Program-made: the position numbers and the translations under genes
Notes under the pieces: generated by a model
Database searches by the model: none
The model's input: the letters and a program-made list of their open reading frames with translations, nothing else
What the model was told of the DNA's origin: nothing
Origin: Roseobacter denitrificans OCh 114
Lineage (GTDB): Bacteria; Pseudomonadota; Alphaproteobacteria; Rhodobacterales; Rhodobacteraceae
Length of the DNA: 64,000 nt
Direction: 5' to 3'
Assembly (NCBI RefSeq): GCF_000014045.1
Contig: NC_008209.1
Location: forward strand, 2,007,001 to 2,071,000
Shown here: positions 8,966-17,834 of the stretch, piece by piece
Position numbering within the stretch: the stretch's first letter is position 1
How the letters are laid out: every line of letters starts with the position of its first letter

Positions 8966-9559
8966 TTATGGCGTCGGGCGGATCACAAAATCGCTGTTTC
9001 CGCGTCGCACCAATTTGTATTCACTGCTTTTTTCTGCCTCCAGCGTAGCAGAATTTTCTGTTTTTGCGAGTGCCAAGCGCAGATTATCCCGGATTGCGAT
9101 GTTTTCGCCATTGCTGAGGGCGAAGGCGCGGCGAAAATACTGCAGCGCCTCGGCGGTGTTGCCCTGTTCCATCAGCAAAACGCCCAGATTGTTGTAATCC
9201 ACCGGCTGTGCCGCATCGTCACGCACGGCGCGCCGCAGCAGTTCTTCGGCCTGCCCGAGACGGCCGAGGCCCAGATTGGCGGTGCCCAGACCGGACAGAA
9301 TTTCCGCATCCAACGCGCCGCGGCTCAGTGCTGCGCGATTAAAGGCGCGCAGGGCAAGTTCGTATTCCCCGGCGGCAATCATCCGGTGCCCGGCTTCGAC
9401 TGCTTCTGAACTGTCCTGTTTGGCCGCAGCGCGCAGATCGACACCCGGTGCCATGACCTGATCTTTGGGCAGCGACGGGCTGCTTGTGTTTTCACACGCG
9501 GCCAATCCAGCAATCGCAAAGGTGGCAAAGGCAAAAGCCCGCCGTTTTGCTGTTTTCAT
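8966..9559 (-). CDS. tadD: TPR-repeat lipoprotein TadD
   Basis: A 197-residue protein with a signal peptide ending AGLAAC, so Cys22 is the probable lipidated residue. At least three TPR units follow (for example YELALRAFNRAALSRG and AEELLRRAVRDDAAQP). It overlaps tadC by four bases (ATGA), indicating translational coupling. TadD proteins act as pilotin-like factors for the CpaC/RcpA secretin. The C-terminus is rich in charged residues and lacks further domains. Length is shorter than many TadD proteins, which may be why a second TPR lipoprotein follows. Confidence 0.85.
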   Translation of the reverse strand: MKTAKRRAFAFATFAIAGLAACENTSSPSLPKDQVMAPGVDLRAAAKQDSSEAVEAGHRMIAAGEYELALRAFNRAALSRGALDAEILSGLGTANLGLGRLGQAEELLRRAVRDDAAQPVDYNNLGVLLMEQGNTAEALQYFRRAFALSNGENIAIRDNLRLALAKTENSATLEAEKSSEYKLVRRGNSDFVIRPTP

Positions 9560-10542
9560 TGTCCGGCGCCCAGATTCCCCAGTTGTGTGATCCCGTGCAC
9601 CGATGGGCCAACCAGAATGATCAGCAGGGGCGGGACCGTCAGCATCATAGTGGCAAGGGTCATCTTGGTTGGCAACTTGTTTGCGGCCTCTTCGGCGCGC
9701 ATCACACGTTTATCGCGCATCTCTTCTGCATAGACCCGCAGGGCCTCGGCGATGGATGTGCCAAATTGCTGCGACTGGTTCAGCACGGTCACAAAGGACG
9801 ACACATCCTGCACACCGCAGCGTTCGCCAAAATCATTCAGGACAGTCGTTTTGTCCTTCCCCGCCTTCATCTCATAGGCCACCACATCAAATTCCTGTGC
9901 CAGCGCGGGGTAGGAGGCGTGCAACTCCTTGGAGACACGCACGATGCACTGATCCAGCGACTGGCCCGCCTCGACACAGACCAGCATCATATCAAGGCTG
10001 TCGGGGAAACCGCGTGTGATTTCATCCTTGCGGGCGTCGACCCGGCGTCGCACCCAATAGACCGGCAGATAATACCCCACCGCGCCGGGAATGATCGTAT
10101 AGATCATCATTTTCTGCGTGGTGAACCCCTCACCGTGGCCCAGCAGGTTGAGGTAGACAAAGGCGAGAACCAACCCCGCAATCCCCAAGGCAAATTGTGC
10201 AAAGTGGAAAAAGCGGACAGCGTCCTGGCTTTGATACCCGGCCTGACGCAGCATCAATTGCCGCGCGCTCAGTTCCGCGACGTCCTGTGGTTCGAGAAAG
10301 GACGCAAACCTTTGCAGCTGTTCATTGCGTTCGCCCTGACGCAGGCGTTGTTCGGGGGCGTTGGTCTCAGGGGTCTGGATTTGCCTTTTGAGCTTTTCTA
10401 TCGGGTCTTCGGGCTGGGCCAGCATCAGGGCAACGGTCACGCCGATCATGATCAGACCCAGCGTGCCCAGCAGGATCACCGGGCCGAGGGGGCCAAGGTA
10501 TTCAATAATCAACGCGTTGATATTGTGAAAGAAATCCATCAT
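9556..10542 (-). CDS. tadC: Tad pilus inner-membrane platform protein TadC
   Basis: A 328-residue type II secretion F-domain protein. Hydrophobic helices are near residues 15-38, two in the middle (around LGIAGLVLAFVYLNLLG and IIPGAVGYYLPVYWV) and two at the C-terminus (MTLATMMLTVPPLLIILVG). The cytoplasmic T2SSF helices contain FPDSLDMMLVCVEAGQSLDQ. It pairs with TadB to form the assembly platform above the TadA ATPase. The start at 10542 has AGGA upstream and lies eight bases after the tadB stop; a longer frame reaching 10623 would overlap tadB. The next codon is also ATG (10539). Confidence 0.93.
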   Translation of the reverse strand: MMDFFHNINALIIEYLGPLGPVILLGTLGLIMIGVTVALMLAQPEDPIEKLKRQIQTPETNAPEQRLRQGERNEQLQRFASFLEPQDVAELSARQLMLRQAGYQSQDAVRFFHFAQFALGIAGLVLAFVYLNLLGHGEGFTTQKMMIYTIIPGAVGYYLPVYWVRRRVDARKDEITRGFPDSLDMMLVCVEAGQSLDQCIVRVSKELHASYPALAQEFDVVAYEMKAGKDKTTVLNDFGERCGVQDVSSFVTVLNQSQQFGTSIAEALRVYAEEMRDKRVMRAEEAANKLPTKMTLATMMLTVPPLLIILVGPSVHGITQLGNLGAGQ

Positions 10543-10550
10543 CTCACTTC

Positions 10551-11513
10551 CTATACTTTGATGTCGGTCAGGACGCGCATGACAAAAAGGTTCAACGCGA
10601 GGAAGATGCCCACAAGGAAACATGCGGGGATGAAATACGCATGATCGCGCACCGCGTCATAGTAATTCGGATCGCCGACATTGATCACGATCAGCGCCAC
10701 GACCGGAAAGGCAGAGAGGAACTTGCCTGACCACTTTGCCTCGGCGGTGATGGCTTTGACCCGGCGAAAGAGGCGAAAGCGCGCCCGGATCACCTTGGCG
10801 AGGCCAGCGAGGATTTCCGCAAGATTGCCGCCGGAGGTCTGTTGGATGTTCACCGCAACCGCCAGAAAGCGCAAATCCTGCATGTCCAGACGCTCCGCCA
10901 TTTCCTTGAGGGCGTCACCGACATCACGCCCATACGCGCTTTCATCCGCGATGACACCCATTTCGGATGCCAGCGGGTCCTGCACTTCCTTGGAGACGAT
11001 CTGCACCGCCGAGGAGAACGGATGCCCAACCCGCAGGGAGCGGACCATCAGTTCCACCGCATCGGGCAGTTGTTCTTCGATCATGGCGAGGCGCTTGTTG
11101 GCCTTGCTGGAAACCCAGAAATAGACAGCACCGACACCGATGCCGATGGACATCATAATCCGCACAGGCAGGGATGAAGCCGTGCCCACGCTCAGGCCCA
11201 GAAAGGCAACGACCGCGAGCATGCCCATGATCATGACCAGCTGGCTTGGCGTGAAGGCAATCGCGGCCTTTTGCGCCTTTTCACCGAGCAGCGAATAGAG
11301 CGGGATCGACTTCGACTTCATGTGCTGCTGCATTTCCTTGCGCAGCTTTTCCAGTACTTCATCGCGGCCCGTGCCCTTGTCCAGCATCTCAAGTCTGCGG
11401 TTCACCCGGCTGTTCAGGCTGATGGATTTGCCGAAGGTCACGAGGTAAAGACCCTCGACCAGAACAAGCACGCCGATAAAGATCAGGCCATAGATGATGG
11501 GTTCTGGGCTCAT
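10551..11513 (-). CDS. tadB: Tad pilus inner-membrane platform protein TadB
   Basis: A 320-residue T2SSF-domain membrane protein. Hydrophobic helices occur near residues 6-26, 92-130, and at the C-terminus (FPVVALIVINV and FIPACFLVGIFLALNLFVM). The F-domain helix motif reads LPDAVELMVRSLRVGHPF. Partner of TadC and TadA in pilus extension. The ATG at 11513 is chosen because GAGGA lies seven bases upstream; a TTG two codons earlier is less likely. It is 30 bp downstream of tadA. Confidence 0.93.
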   Translation of the reverse strand: MSPEPIIYGLIFIGVLVLVEGLYLVTFGKSISLNSRVNRRLEMLDKGTGRDEVLEKLRKEMQQHMKSKSIPLYSLLGEKAQKAAIAFTPSQLVMIMGMLAVVAFLGLSVGTASSLPVRIMMSIGIGVGAVYFWVSSKANKRLAMIEEQLPDAVELMVRSLRVGHPFSSAVQIVSKEVQDPLASEMGVIADESAYGRDVGDALKEMAERLDMQDLRFLAVAVNIQQTSGGNLAEILAGLAKVIRARFRLFRRVKAITAEAKWSGKFLSAFPVVALIVINVGDPNYYDAVRDHAYFIPACFLVGIFLALNLFVMRVLTDIKV

Positions 11514-11543
11514 GGTCAAATCCTCAAGTGACGCAACGGCAGG

Positions 11544-13001
11544 TCACGTTGAAAACCCTTGCGGGGCTGCGGTGGGTTCATAGATGGAAGCCGGCAAATC
11601 GTAGCCCCACATACGGAAGCGTTCGGCATAGGCGCTGCGCACACCCGTGGCCGTGTAGTGGCCGATGATCTTGTTTTCCGGTGTGAGACCCACGCGCTGG
11701 TAGCGGAAAATCTCCTGCATCGAGATGACTTCACCCTCCATCCCCGTGACCTCGGTGATCGAGGTCATGCGGCGTGAGCCATCCTGCAGGCGCGAGGCCT
11801 GAACAATCAGGTTCACCGCCGAGGCGATCTGACTGCGCACCGCCTTGAGCGGCATTTCAATCCCCGCCATGGCGATCATGTTTTCCAGACGAGACACCCC
11901 GTCGCGCGCCGAATTCGCGTGGATTGTCGTCATTGATCCATCGTGACCCGTGTTCATCGCCTGCAGCATGTCAATCACTTCCTCGCCACGCGTCTCGCCC
12001 ACGATGATGCGATCAGGCCGCATCCGCAGCGCGTTCTTGAGGCAGTCACGGGGGGAAACTTCGCCCTTGCCCTCCACGTTGGGCGGTCGGCTTTCCATGC
12101 GGCCCACGTGTGTCTGCTGCAATTGCAGTTCCGCCGTGTCCTCGATGGTCAGGATACGCTCCGAGTTGTCGATGAAGGACGACAGGGCGTTCAGGGTTGT
12201 GGTCTTGCCCGAGCCTGTCCCGCCCGAAACAATGATGTTGAGGCGCGTCGCCACAGCCGCCTGCAGATAGGCGGCCATCTCTTCGGTAAAGGCGCCGAAA
12301 TGCACCAGATCATCAATGCCCAGCTTGTCTTTCTTGAATTTCCGGATCGACACGAGGCTGCCGTCCACGGCCACGGGGGGCACCATGGCGTTAAACCGCG
12401 ACCCGTCCTTGAGGCGGGCATCGACGTAGGGGTTGCTTTCATCGACGCGCCGCCCGACGGCCGAGACGATCTTGTCGATAATGCGTAGCAGATGGCGTTC
12501 ATCCTTGAACATCACATCCGTGAGTTGCAGTTTGCCATCCCGTTCCACGAATATCTGCTGCGGCCCGTTGACCAAAATATCGTTGACCGAGTCGTCTTTC
12601 AAAAGCGTCTCAAGCGGACCGAGCCCTGTGACCTCATCATAGAGTTCGGATGTCAGCGTCTGGCGGTCTTCGCGGTTGAGAACGATGCTCTGGGCTTGCA
12701 GATGCTCGCTGGTGATGGCGCTGATTTCCTGACGCAAATCCTGTTCGGTCGCATGTTCAAGTGCCGCAAGATTGAGGTTGTCGAGCAGCACGTGATGCAG
12801 GTCCAGCTTGATCTCGCCCATCCGCTCCTTGCGTTTGCGTTCCTTGTCCATGGCCGCGGCCTGTGCCGGGGCGGGTTGCGCCGCCTTGCGCATGACATTT
12901 TGCACCGGCGCATTGGCAGGATCGCCGGATCCAGCTTGCTGGGCCAGAGCGCCTGACGCGACGGGTGTCGCGCCCTTTGCCTTCTTGTACTTCGAGAACA
13001 T
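11544..13001 (-). CDS. tadA: Tad pilus secretion ATPase TadA/CpaF
   Basis: A 485-residue cytoplasmic hexameric ATPase of the type II/IV secretion VirB11/CpaF class that powers Flp pilus assembly. The first 60 residues are Ala/Pro/Lys-rich and probably disordered. Then come the N-terminal domain ([20 protein letters not shown]), Walker [15 protein letters not shown] near residue 260, the Asp box ([11 protein letters not shown]), Walker B ([11 protein letters not shown]) and the His box ([10 protein letters not shown]). AAGGAAA lies before the ATG at 13001; the frame stays open upstream to 13181 but would overlap tadZ. It is 19 bp downstream of tadZ. Confidence 0.96.
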   Translation of the reverse strand: MFSKYKKAKGATPVASGALAQQAGSGDPANAPVQNVMRKAAQPAPAQAAAMDKERKRKERMGEIKLDLHHVLLDNLNLAALEHATEQDLRQEISAITSEHLQAQSIVLNREDRQTLTSELYDEVTGLGPLETLLKDDSVNDILVNGPQQIFVERDGKLQLTDVMFKDERHLLRIIDKIVSAVGRRVDESNPYVDARLKDGSRFNAMVPPVAVDGSLVSIRKFKKDKLGIDDLVHFGAFTEEMAAYLQAAVATRLNIIVSGGTGSGKTTTLNALSSFIDNSERILTIEDTAELQLQQTHVGRMESRPPNVEGKGEVSPRDCLKNALRMRPDRIIVGETRGEEVIDMLQAMNTGHDGSMTTIHANSARDGVSRLENMIAMAGIEMPLKAVRSQIASAVNLIVQASRLQDGSRRMTSITEVTGMEGEVISMQEIFRYQRVGLTPENKIIGHYTATGVRSAYAERFRMWGYDLPASIYEPTAAPQGFST

Positions 13002-13020
13002 GCAGGGTTTCCTTTGAAAA

Positions 13021-14256
13021 TCAGGCGGCTTTGACGTCGCGCGTACCAAGCGCGAGGATGGAGGCTGCGAGCTTGGCGATCTCATGACGTAATGGGTTTT
13101 TGGCGGCTGATTGGGCGAGCGGTATGCCGTGATCCGCGCCTTGCGTGATGGGTTTGCCCCCATCCGGCATTTGCAGATCAATTGAAATGTCCAGACTTTC
13201 CGCCATCCGCTTGATCCGGCTTTTACCGGACAGATCGGTGAATTTGGGCGCTTTGTTCATCACATAGCGCAGTTTTTCGACGGGCAGGTCTTCGGATTGC
13301 AGCGCGCGTTTGAAGCGCAGCGCGTTTTGAGCCGAGCGCATGTCCATGTCCAGGGTCGCAAAATAGACATGCGCTGCACTCAGCACCGTTTCGGACCACG
13401 TCACAAGCGTGGAGGGCATATCAACGACCACATAGTCAAAATGCCGGCGCGCCATATCCAGAATCCGGCTCACATCCTGCGCGGACATCAGATCAAGCGG
13501 CAGCATATCCGCCGGGGCGGTCAAGACCTCGAGCCGGTCCTGAAAGGTCATCAAACACTGGCCGAAAATCTCGTCATCCATATTTTCCGTGTCGGCCAGC
13601 ATGTCATAGACCGCTTCGCGACGCGGCAGATCCAGATAGGTGGCAACTGCGCCGTATTGCAGGTCGAAATCGATCAGGCAGACGCGTGGTGCGTCTGTCT
13701 TGTCGTGGTTTGCAAGTTCCCAGGCGAGGTTCACCGCAAGGGTCGTGGCCCCGGTTCCGCCCGCCAGCCCATGTACGACGATCACGGCCCCTTCCTTTTG
13801 TGCACCAGCATGCAACGCGGGGGTATTGGCGCTCGCCTGCACTGTTTGATCGGCGGCGCGCACACGTTCAATTGCCTCGGCCAGTTCGTTTTCGGGCAGG
13901 GGGTAGGGCACAAATTCATCCGCGCCTTTCCTCAGCAGCGTATGCAGCGCGGCGGGTGTCACGTCTTCGGCAATCAGGATCACCTTGATTCCACGTATTT
14001 TCGCCTCTGCGATGATGTCGCCGATATGGGTGAGGTTTTCCTCATCGGTTTCGTCAATCGCAAGAGCGATGAACCCCAGCGCCTGCGCCTCGGGTTGGGC
14101 AAAGAACGCCAGCGCTTCGCCAAAGCCAAGGTCGCCCCAGTTTTCACCAAGGGCGAGTTCCATGTCTTCGATCAGCAGATCAAAGTTCTGGACATCGCGG
14201 CTGACCGTACAAGCGACGATCGGTGCGATCTGCGAATTTGGCGGTGTGCTGGTCAT
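13021..14256 (-). CDS. tadZ: pilus localisation/assembly ATPase TadZ/CpaE
   Basis: A 411-residue protein with an N-terminal receiver-like domain (about residues 15-130) followed by a ParA/MinD-type ATPase domain. The deviant Walker A reads GLAGGTGATT, and the ATPase core continues with CLIDFDLQYGAVATYLDLP and DYVVVDMPSTL. The receiver-like domain shows no standard phosphoacceptor arrangement, as expected for TadZ. These proteins place the pilus machine at a cell pole. The ATG at 14256 has AAGGAAGACGAGG upstream. A hairpin terminator lies between this gene and the preceding lipoprotein gene, so tadZ probably has its own promoter in the 14257-14490 interval. Confidence 0.92.
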   Translation of the reverse strand: MTSTPPNSQIAPIVACTVSRDVQNFDLLIEDMELALGENWGDLGFGEALAFFAQPEAQALGFIALAIDETDEENLTHIGDIIAEAKIRGIKVILIAEDVTPAALHTLLRKGADEFVPYPLPENELAEAIERVRAADQTVQASANTPALHAGAQKEGAVIVVHGLAGGTGATTLAVNLAWELANHDKTDAPRVCLIDFDLQYGAVATYLDLPRREAVYDMLADTENMDDEIFGQCLMTFQDRLEVLTAPADMLPLDLMSAQDVSRILDMARRHFDYVVVDMPSTLVTWSETVLSAAHVYFATLDMDMRSAQNALRFKRALQSEDLPVEKLRYVMNKAPKFTDLSGKSRIKRMAESLDISIDLQMPDGGKPITQGADHGIPLAQSAAKNPLRHEIAKLAASILALGTRDVKAA

Positions 14257-14485
14257 TGCCTCGTCTTCCTTCGTGTTCCGCAGCGGATCAAACAAGGATG
14301 GCGCATCATCAGCGCCCTGCGTTACCTCTTTGACGCCAGCGCTCGGCTGATTGTGCCGAACCTGCGTGTCCCCTCGCAGAACATCGCAGTGAACTTGGGC
14401 ATTATTAGGGCTGAATCCGCCCAATTGTTGGGTTTGCCGACACAATGGCGCATGTCATGTCGAATTGTTGGAGCGGCCCGGGCCA

Positions 14486-14517
14486 ACAAAAAAGGCAGAG
14501 CATGGCTGCTCTGCCTT
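14486..14517 (-). terminator. Rho-independent terminator inside the Tad locus
   Basis: A perfect 11-bp stem (14492-14502 pairing with 14507-14517) with a 4-base TGGC loop. Read on the minus strand it is followed directly by TTTTTTGTT. It lies about 25 bp beyond the stop of the lipoprotein gene at 14543 and well ahead of tadZ, so it should end the flp-cpaB-cpaC-lipoprotein transcript. Confidence 0.85.
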
Positions 14518-14542
14518 GTGTTTCTGCGGCGGATTGGGGGCG

Positions 14543-14926
14543 TTATTGTGCGTCGGCCTGCTGCACATTTGAAGTCTGCACGCTGCTGCCGACGTATTCG
14601 CGGTAGATCACTTGCGCGAACTTTCCATCCAGCGTGCCATCGCAGTGCACACGGTATACCCGGCGCTGCAGCGTGCTTTCCGGGTCAAGCACCACGAGCG
14701 GGTCGCGCCCCTGAGCACCGGCCTTGCCCACGCCTGCATTGTTTGTACGACAGGTTTGCGACAGTTGATTGTGCAGCGTCGCGTTACCGAATTCACCTGT
14801 GTCAACCTGTGCGCCAGCCTCGCGGTAAAATTGACCGACCCCTGTGTCCGGGGCGCAGGCGGTGAGCGCAGCCAGCCCGGTCAGAATGAGAAAAGCACGT
14901 GCGGGTGTGGTGAGAGAAACAACCAT
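14543..14926 (-). CDS. small lipoprotein in the CpaD position of the Tad locus
   Basis: A 127-residue protein. The signal peptide ends LTACAP, giving a lipobox with Cys24. The mature part (about 100 residues) has two further cysteines near residues 59 and 95 and a strand-rich middle (DPESTLQRRVYRVHCDG). I see no match to the usual CpaD/RcpB proteins, which are around 200 residues. It starts four bases after the cpaC stop and is followed by a strong terminator, so it is co-transcribed with the secretin. A role as secretin pilotin or outer-membrane accessory is inferred from position only. Confidence 0.75.
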   Translation of the reverse strand: MVVSLTTPARAFLILTGLAALTACAPDTGVGQFYREAGAQVDTGEFGNATLHNQLSQTCRTNNAGVGKAGAQGRDPLVVLDPESTLQRRVYRVHCDGTLDGKFAQVIYREYVGSSVQTSNVQQADAQ

Positions 14927-14930
14927 CTGA

Positions 14931-16322
14931 TCAATCCATCACGTAGCCATAAGACCCGCTGAAGTCTTGCTTGGCCACTTCGCCCGCAGAACCGCGCGCA
15001 TTCAGGGTTTCGATCGTGCGCCCGTTCAGGAACAGATCCTTTTCGCTTGGTGGCCTGATCCGGTCCGTGGGCAAGGCAAGGGCTTCGCCACGGGTCGGGG
15101 TCACCAGATGCGCGGTTATGATTATCACCAGTTCGGTCTGGTTGCGCATGTAATCCGTGCTGCGGAACAGGGCGCCAAGGATCGGCACATCGCTGATCCA
15201 GGGCACCTGTGTGATGTTGTCGTTAAAATTGTCCTCAAGCAGCCCGGCAATCGCAAAGCTTTCACCATCGCGCATCTCGACCGTGGTTGACGCTTCGCGG
15301 CGGATAAACGCATCCACGGTGAAACCGTCACCGACGCTGATCCCGTTTGAGGGGTCAATCGACGAGGTTGCCGCCGAGAGTTGCAGGTTGATCAGATCGC
15401 CGTCCACAACGCGGGGGACAAAGTTCAATTCGATCCCGAAAGGTTTGAAATCAACGCTGATGCCATCTTCGCTTTGCACCGGGACGGGGTATTCGCCACC
15501 TGCAAGGAAATTCGCCTCTTGCCCGGAAAGCGACACAAGATTGGGTTCGGCCAGTGTGCGCACGGCCCCCTTGGTTTCCAGCGCTTCCAACAACAGTTGT
15601 ACCTGCGTCGATCCAAGGCCGAAGTCAAAGAACACCGCGCCCTGCGCTGAATCTGCGGCGAGGTTCGGAATGCCGCCGATGCCGCGCCCGATCCCTGCCT
15701 GAGCGTCGCTGCCGCCGATCCGCAAGGAACTTTGCAATTGTTTGGAAACACCGCGGCTCATCTCGGCAAAACGCACCTTAAGCATCACCTGCTGCACACC
15801 GCCTACCGTCATCAGGTTTGAAACCCGATCCGGTGCATAGCGCGCTGCCAGTTCAAGCGCTTTTGACAGCCGTTGGCTGCTCGATACCTGTCCCGACAGA
15901 ACGATGCCGTCATTGGCGGTGCGCACTTCGATCGCTTCACCGGGCAGAATCTGGCGCAGGCGTTCCTTGAACTCGGTCAGATCGGGGGCAACCCGCACCT
16001 CCACATTGGTGATCAGCTGCCCGGCCGCATCCAGAAGAGTCAGCGTCGTGATGCCCGGCACCTTGCCAAGCACATAGATGCTGCGATCCGACAGCGACGA
16101 GATATCGGCAATACCGGGGTTTGCGATGCTGAGCTCTGCGAAAGGAATTTCGCTTTCAACCACAACCGCCCGGTTTTGCGACACATTCAGCGTCTCGCTG
16201 GTCTCTCTTGCAATGATCCGCAGGGCTTCGGCCTGCGCGCTCAAAGGTGCCGTAAAGGCAATAGGACTCACGCTGATCGCCAGCCCGAGAAGGGCTGCTT
16301 TCAATATTCCATTGGTTTTCAT
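14931..16322 (-). CDS. cpaC: Tad pilus outer-membrane secretin CpaC/RcpA
   Basis: A 463-residue secretin. A signal peptide covers about residues 1-30 (cleavage near LSAQA). The N-terminal pilus-secretin domain includes SIYVLGKVPGITTLTLLDAA, followed by a BON-like domain (IEVRTANDGIVLSGQVSS) and the secretin barrel domain from about residue 175 to 400 (ending ELVIIITAHLV). It forms the outer-membrane ring through which the Flp pilus passes. Upstream, AGGT lies before the ATG. Family length is normal. A 190-bp spacer with a weak hairpin separates it from cpaB. Confidence 0.95.
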   Translation of the reverse strand: MKTNGILKAALLGLAISVSPIAFTAPLSAQAEALRIIARETSETLNVSQNRAVVVESEIPFAELSIANPGIADISSLSDRSIYVLGKVPGITTLTLLDAAGQLITNVEVRVAPDLTEFKERLRQILPGEAIEVRTANDGIVLSGQVSSSQRLSKALELAARYAPDRVSNLMTVGGVQQVMLKVRFAEMSRGVSKQLQSSLRIGGSDAQAGIGRGIGGIPNLAADSAQGAVFFDFGLGSTQVQLLLEALETKGAVRTLAEPNLVSLSGQEANFLAGGEYPVPVQSEDGISVDFKPFGIELNFVPRVVDGDLINLQLSAATSSIDPSNGISVGDGFTVDAFIRREASTTVEMRDGESFAIAGLLEDNFNDNITQVPWISDVPILGALFRSTDYMRNQTELVIIITAHLVTPTRGEALALPTDRIRPPSEKDLFLNGRTIETLNARGSAGEVAKQDFSGSYGYVMD

Positions 16323-16469
16323 GTGACCTGCCTTTTTTGATCACGCCTCGGTTTCGGGTCTTTTCGCCCGTCTTTGAGACACTCTGCGCAGGTTTTGGTT
16401 TTTTTGCAAGAATCAACGGGTTCTGCGGTGCTCCTTATGTGGATAAACGGCAACACGCAAAACGGGAAT

Positions 16470-16494
16470 AGGCGCAACCTATGCGATTGCGCCT
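16470..16494 (-). terminator. weak hairpin between cpaB and cpaC
   Basis: An 8-bp perfect stem (AGGCGCAA at 16470-16477 with TTGCGCCT at 16487-16494) and a 9-base loop, 20 bases after the cpaB stop. The minus-strand tail is only TATTCCCGTTTTG, so it is at best a partial terminator or an mRNA-stabilising hairpin. The remaining 150 bases to cpaC hold nothing I recognise. Confidence 0.35.
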
Positions 16495-16514
16495 GTGTAA
16501 ACTCATGGTTTTGT

Positions 16515-17363
16515 TCAGTTTGTACAGGGGATCGGGATCGCCACAACTTCTGAGCCGCGTCTGGTGCGGATGGAGCATACGCGCGCTGCGGGCGCGGCGA
16601 TCACGGGGGCGGCCTGTTGCAATCCCAGCAGGGAGACCTGATTGACCTTGATCTCATCCAGTTCCTCATCATCCCCCACCCCGACAAGGGACAGTGACAG
16701 GTTGCCGGTGGATTGGGCCTGCGCCAGCGCTGCGACCTGTTCTGGCGTTGCGGCGACCGTCACGGTGCGGGCAATGCGCGCGCCATTCATCTGGTCGTCG
16801 ATCTGGTCAACCGCGATCAAGCGCACGGCGGTCTGGATCAGCTTGGTGACGTCTTCGCGCCCATTGCCGGTTTGCACGCCGCCGGTCCAATAGACATCCA
16901 CCTTGTCCCCGGGCCGCAAGAAGCCCGACACACCGCTTGCCACATCAACCCGGATCGCAAAGGCACGCATGCCCTTTTCGAGCCGCGTGGTCAGCCCGAT
17001 ATCTTCGCCGGGTTCGGTGATCTTGACCGCGAGCACCGCTTCACTCGGCTCCATCGGGCGGATGATCAGGCGTGGTTCATCCGTCCCTTCGGGGAAGAGC
17101 GCTGCGATATCGGTGAAGACCCCTTGAGGAATGGCGTTGACCGGCCAGTTGACCGCGCGCACATCCTCGGGTTTCAAGGTGTCGCCATACCGCAGGTGCC
17201 TTGTGGCGACGAATACCTGTTGCGTGGGCACAATGGCGCTGTGCATCTGCTGCGCGCGCGCCAGTTCCGCCTGATACTGGCCAATATAGCCCTTGGCCAT
17301 ATATACCGCGCCACCGGCAAGGGCGACGCCCGCCAGAAGAACCATTCCGAATATCACTCGCAT
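16515..17363 (-). CDS. cpaB: Flp pilus assembly protein CpaB/RcpC
   Basis: A 282-residue protein with an N-terminal membrane anchor (residues 3-22), a SAF domain (VFVATRHLRYGDTLKPEDV near 50-68) and a CpaB/RcpC domain (EKGMRAFAIRVDVASGVSGFLRPGDKVDVYW). It is thought to lie in the periplasm with the secretin. GAGGT lies six bases before the ATG at 17363; upstream codons in the same frame run into the pilin spacer and are not family-like. The C-terminal 40 residues contain two cysteines (ARVCSIRTRRGSE...IPCTN), which could form a disulfide. Confidence 0.93.
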   Translation of the reverse strand: MRVIFGMVLLAGVALAGGAVYMAKGYIGQYQAELARAQQMHSAIVPTQQVFVATRHLRYGDTLKPEDVRAVNWPVNAIPQGVFTDIAALFPEGTDEPRLIIRPMEPSEAVLAVKITEPGEDIGLTTRLEKGMRAFAIRVDVASGVSGFLRPGDKVDVYWTGGVQTGNGREDVTKLIQTAVRLIAVDQIDDQMNGARIARTVTVAATPEQVAALAQAQSTGNLSLSLVGVGDDEELDEIKVNQVSLLGLQQAAPVIAAPAARVCSIRTRRGSEVVAIPIPCTN

Positions 17364-17526
17364 CCTGTCACCTCGTTTTGCCGATACGCCTTCGCGCGTC
17401 GTCGCCTTGGTATTGAGGGTGCTGGTGAAATATGGCCATTTCGCGGTTTTCGTGCGGTATCTCAATGGTTTGTTGCGCGCATACCCCATAATACGGTGCG
17501 GATCCGCGATGGTTCACGCCGCACCG

Positions 17527-17733
17527 TCAATCTTGTATCATGCCGCCAGCGGCCGCCTGCGGGTCCTGCGCTTCGAGGTATCTTTGTGTCAGAAAACTAA
17601 GGCTGGTGGCGTCGCTGCGCAGTTCCACAATGAAAGCGATGCAAAAACCGGCAACGGCAGCGGTCAGGACCACCCAGTCCGCTGATACTGCGCCATTTTC
17701 CCTGGACATGAATTTATTCAACTTGGCCAGCAT
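17527..17733 (-). CDS. flp: Flp family type IVb pilin (first paralog)
   Basis: A 68-residue pilin precursor. The basic leader ends at Gly14 and the mature part begins AVSADWVVLTAAVAG, a single hydrophobic helix. The mature +5/+6 residues are Asp-Trp instead of the Glu-Tyr of classical Flp pilins. The C-terminus reads EAQDPQAAAGGMIQD, shared with the second paralog. The ATG at 17733 is preferred on family length; an ATG eight codons upstream (17757) has AAAGG before it and cannot be excluded. CpaA at 7574 is the predicted processing enzyme. Confidence 0.88.
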   Translation of the reverse strand: MLAKLNKFMSRENGAVSADWVVLTAAVAGFCIAFIVELRSDATSLSFLTQRYLEAQDPQAAAGGMIQD

Positions 17734-17769
17734 CACACCACCCCGTGCCCCCTGCATAGCAGCCTTTGA

Positions 17770-17809
17770 AAAGAAGGGGGCCGCAGTCTGCGTGCAGATT
17801 GCGGCCCCC
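17770..17809 (-). terminator. attenuator/terminator between the two flp genes
   Basis: A 15-bp near-perfect GC-rich stem (17776-17790 with 17795-17809, one mismatched position) with a 4-base loop. On the minus strand it is followed by TTCTTTTC. It lies 25 bp after the stop of the flp gene at 17835 and just before the second flp gene. It should stop most transcripts after the first pilin gene and let a fraction continue into the assembly genes. Confidence 0.8.
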
Positions 17810-17834
17810 CTATGGATATAGACGGTTGGGGCTT

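Noticed and set aside
13297..14865. Plus-strand open frame of about 520 codons
   Set aside because: It spans the complement of tadZ, the terminator and part of the lipoprotein gene and has no recognisable domain.
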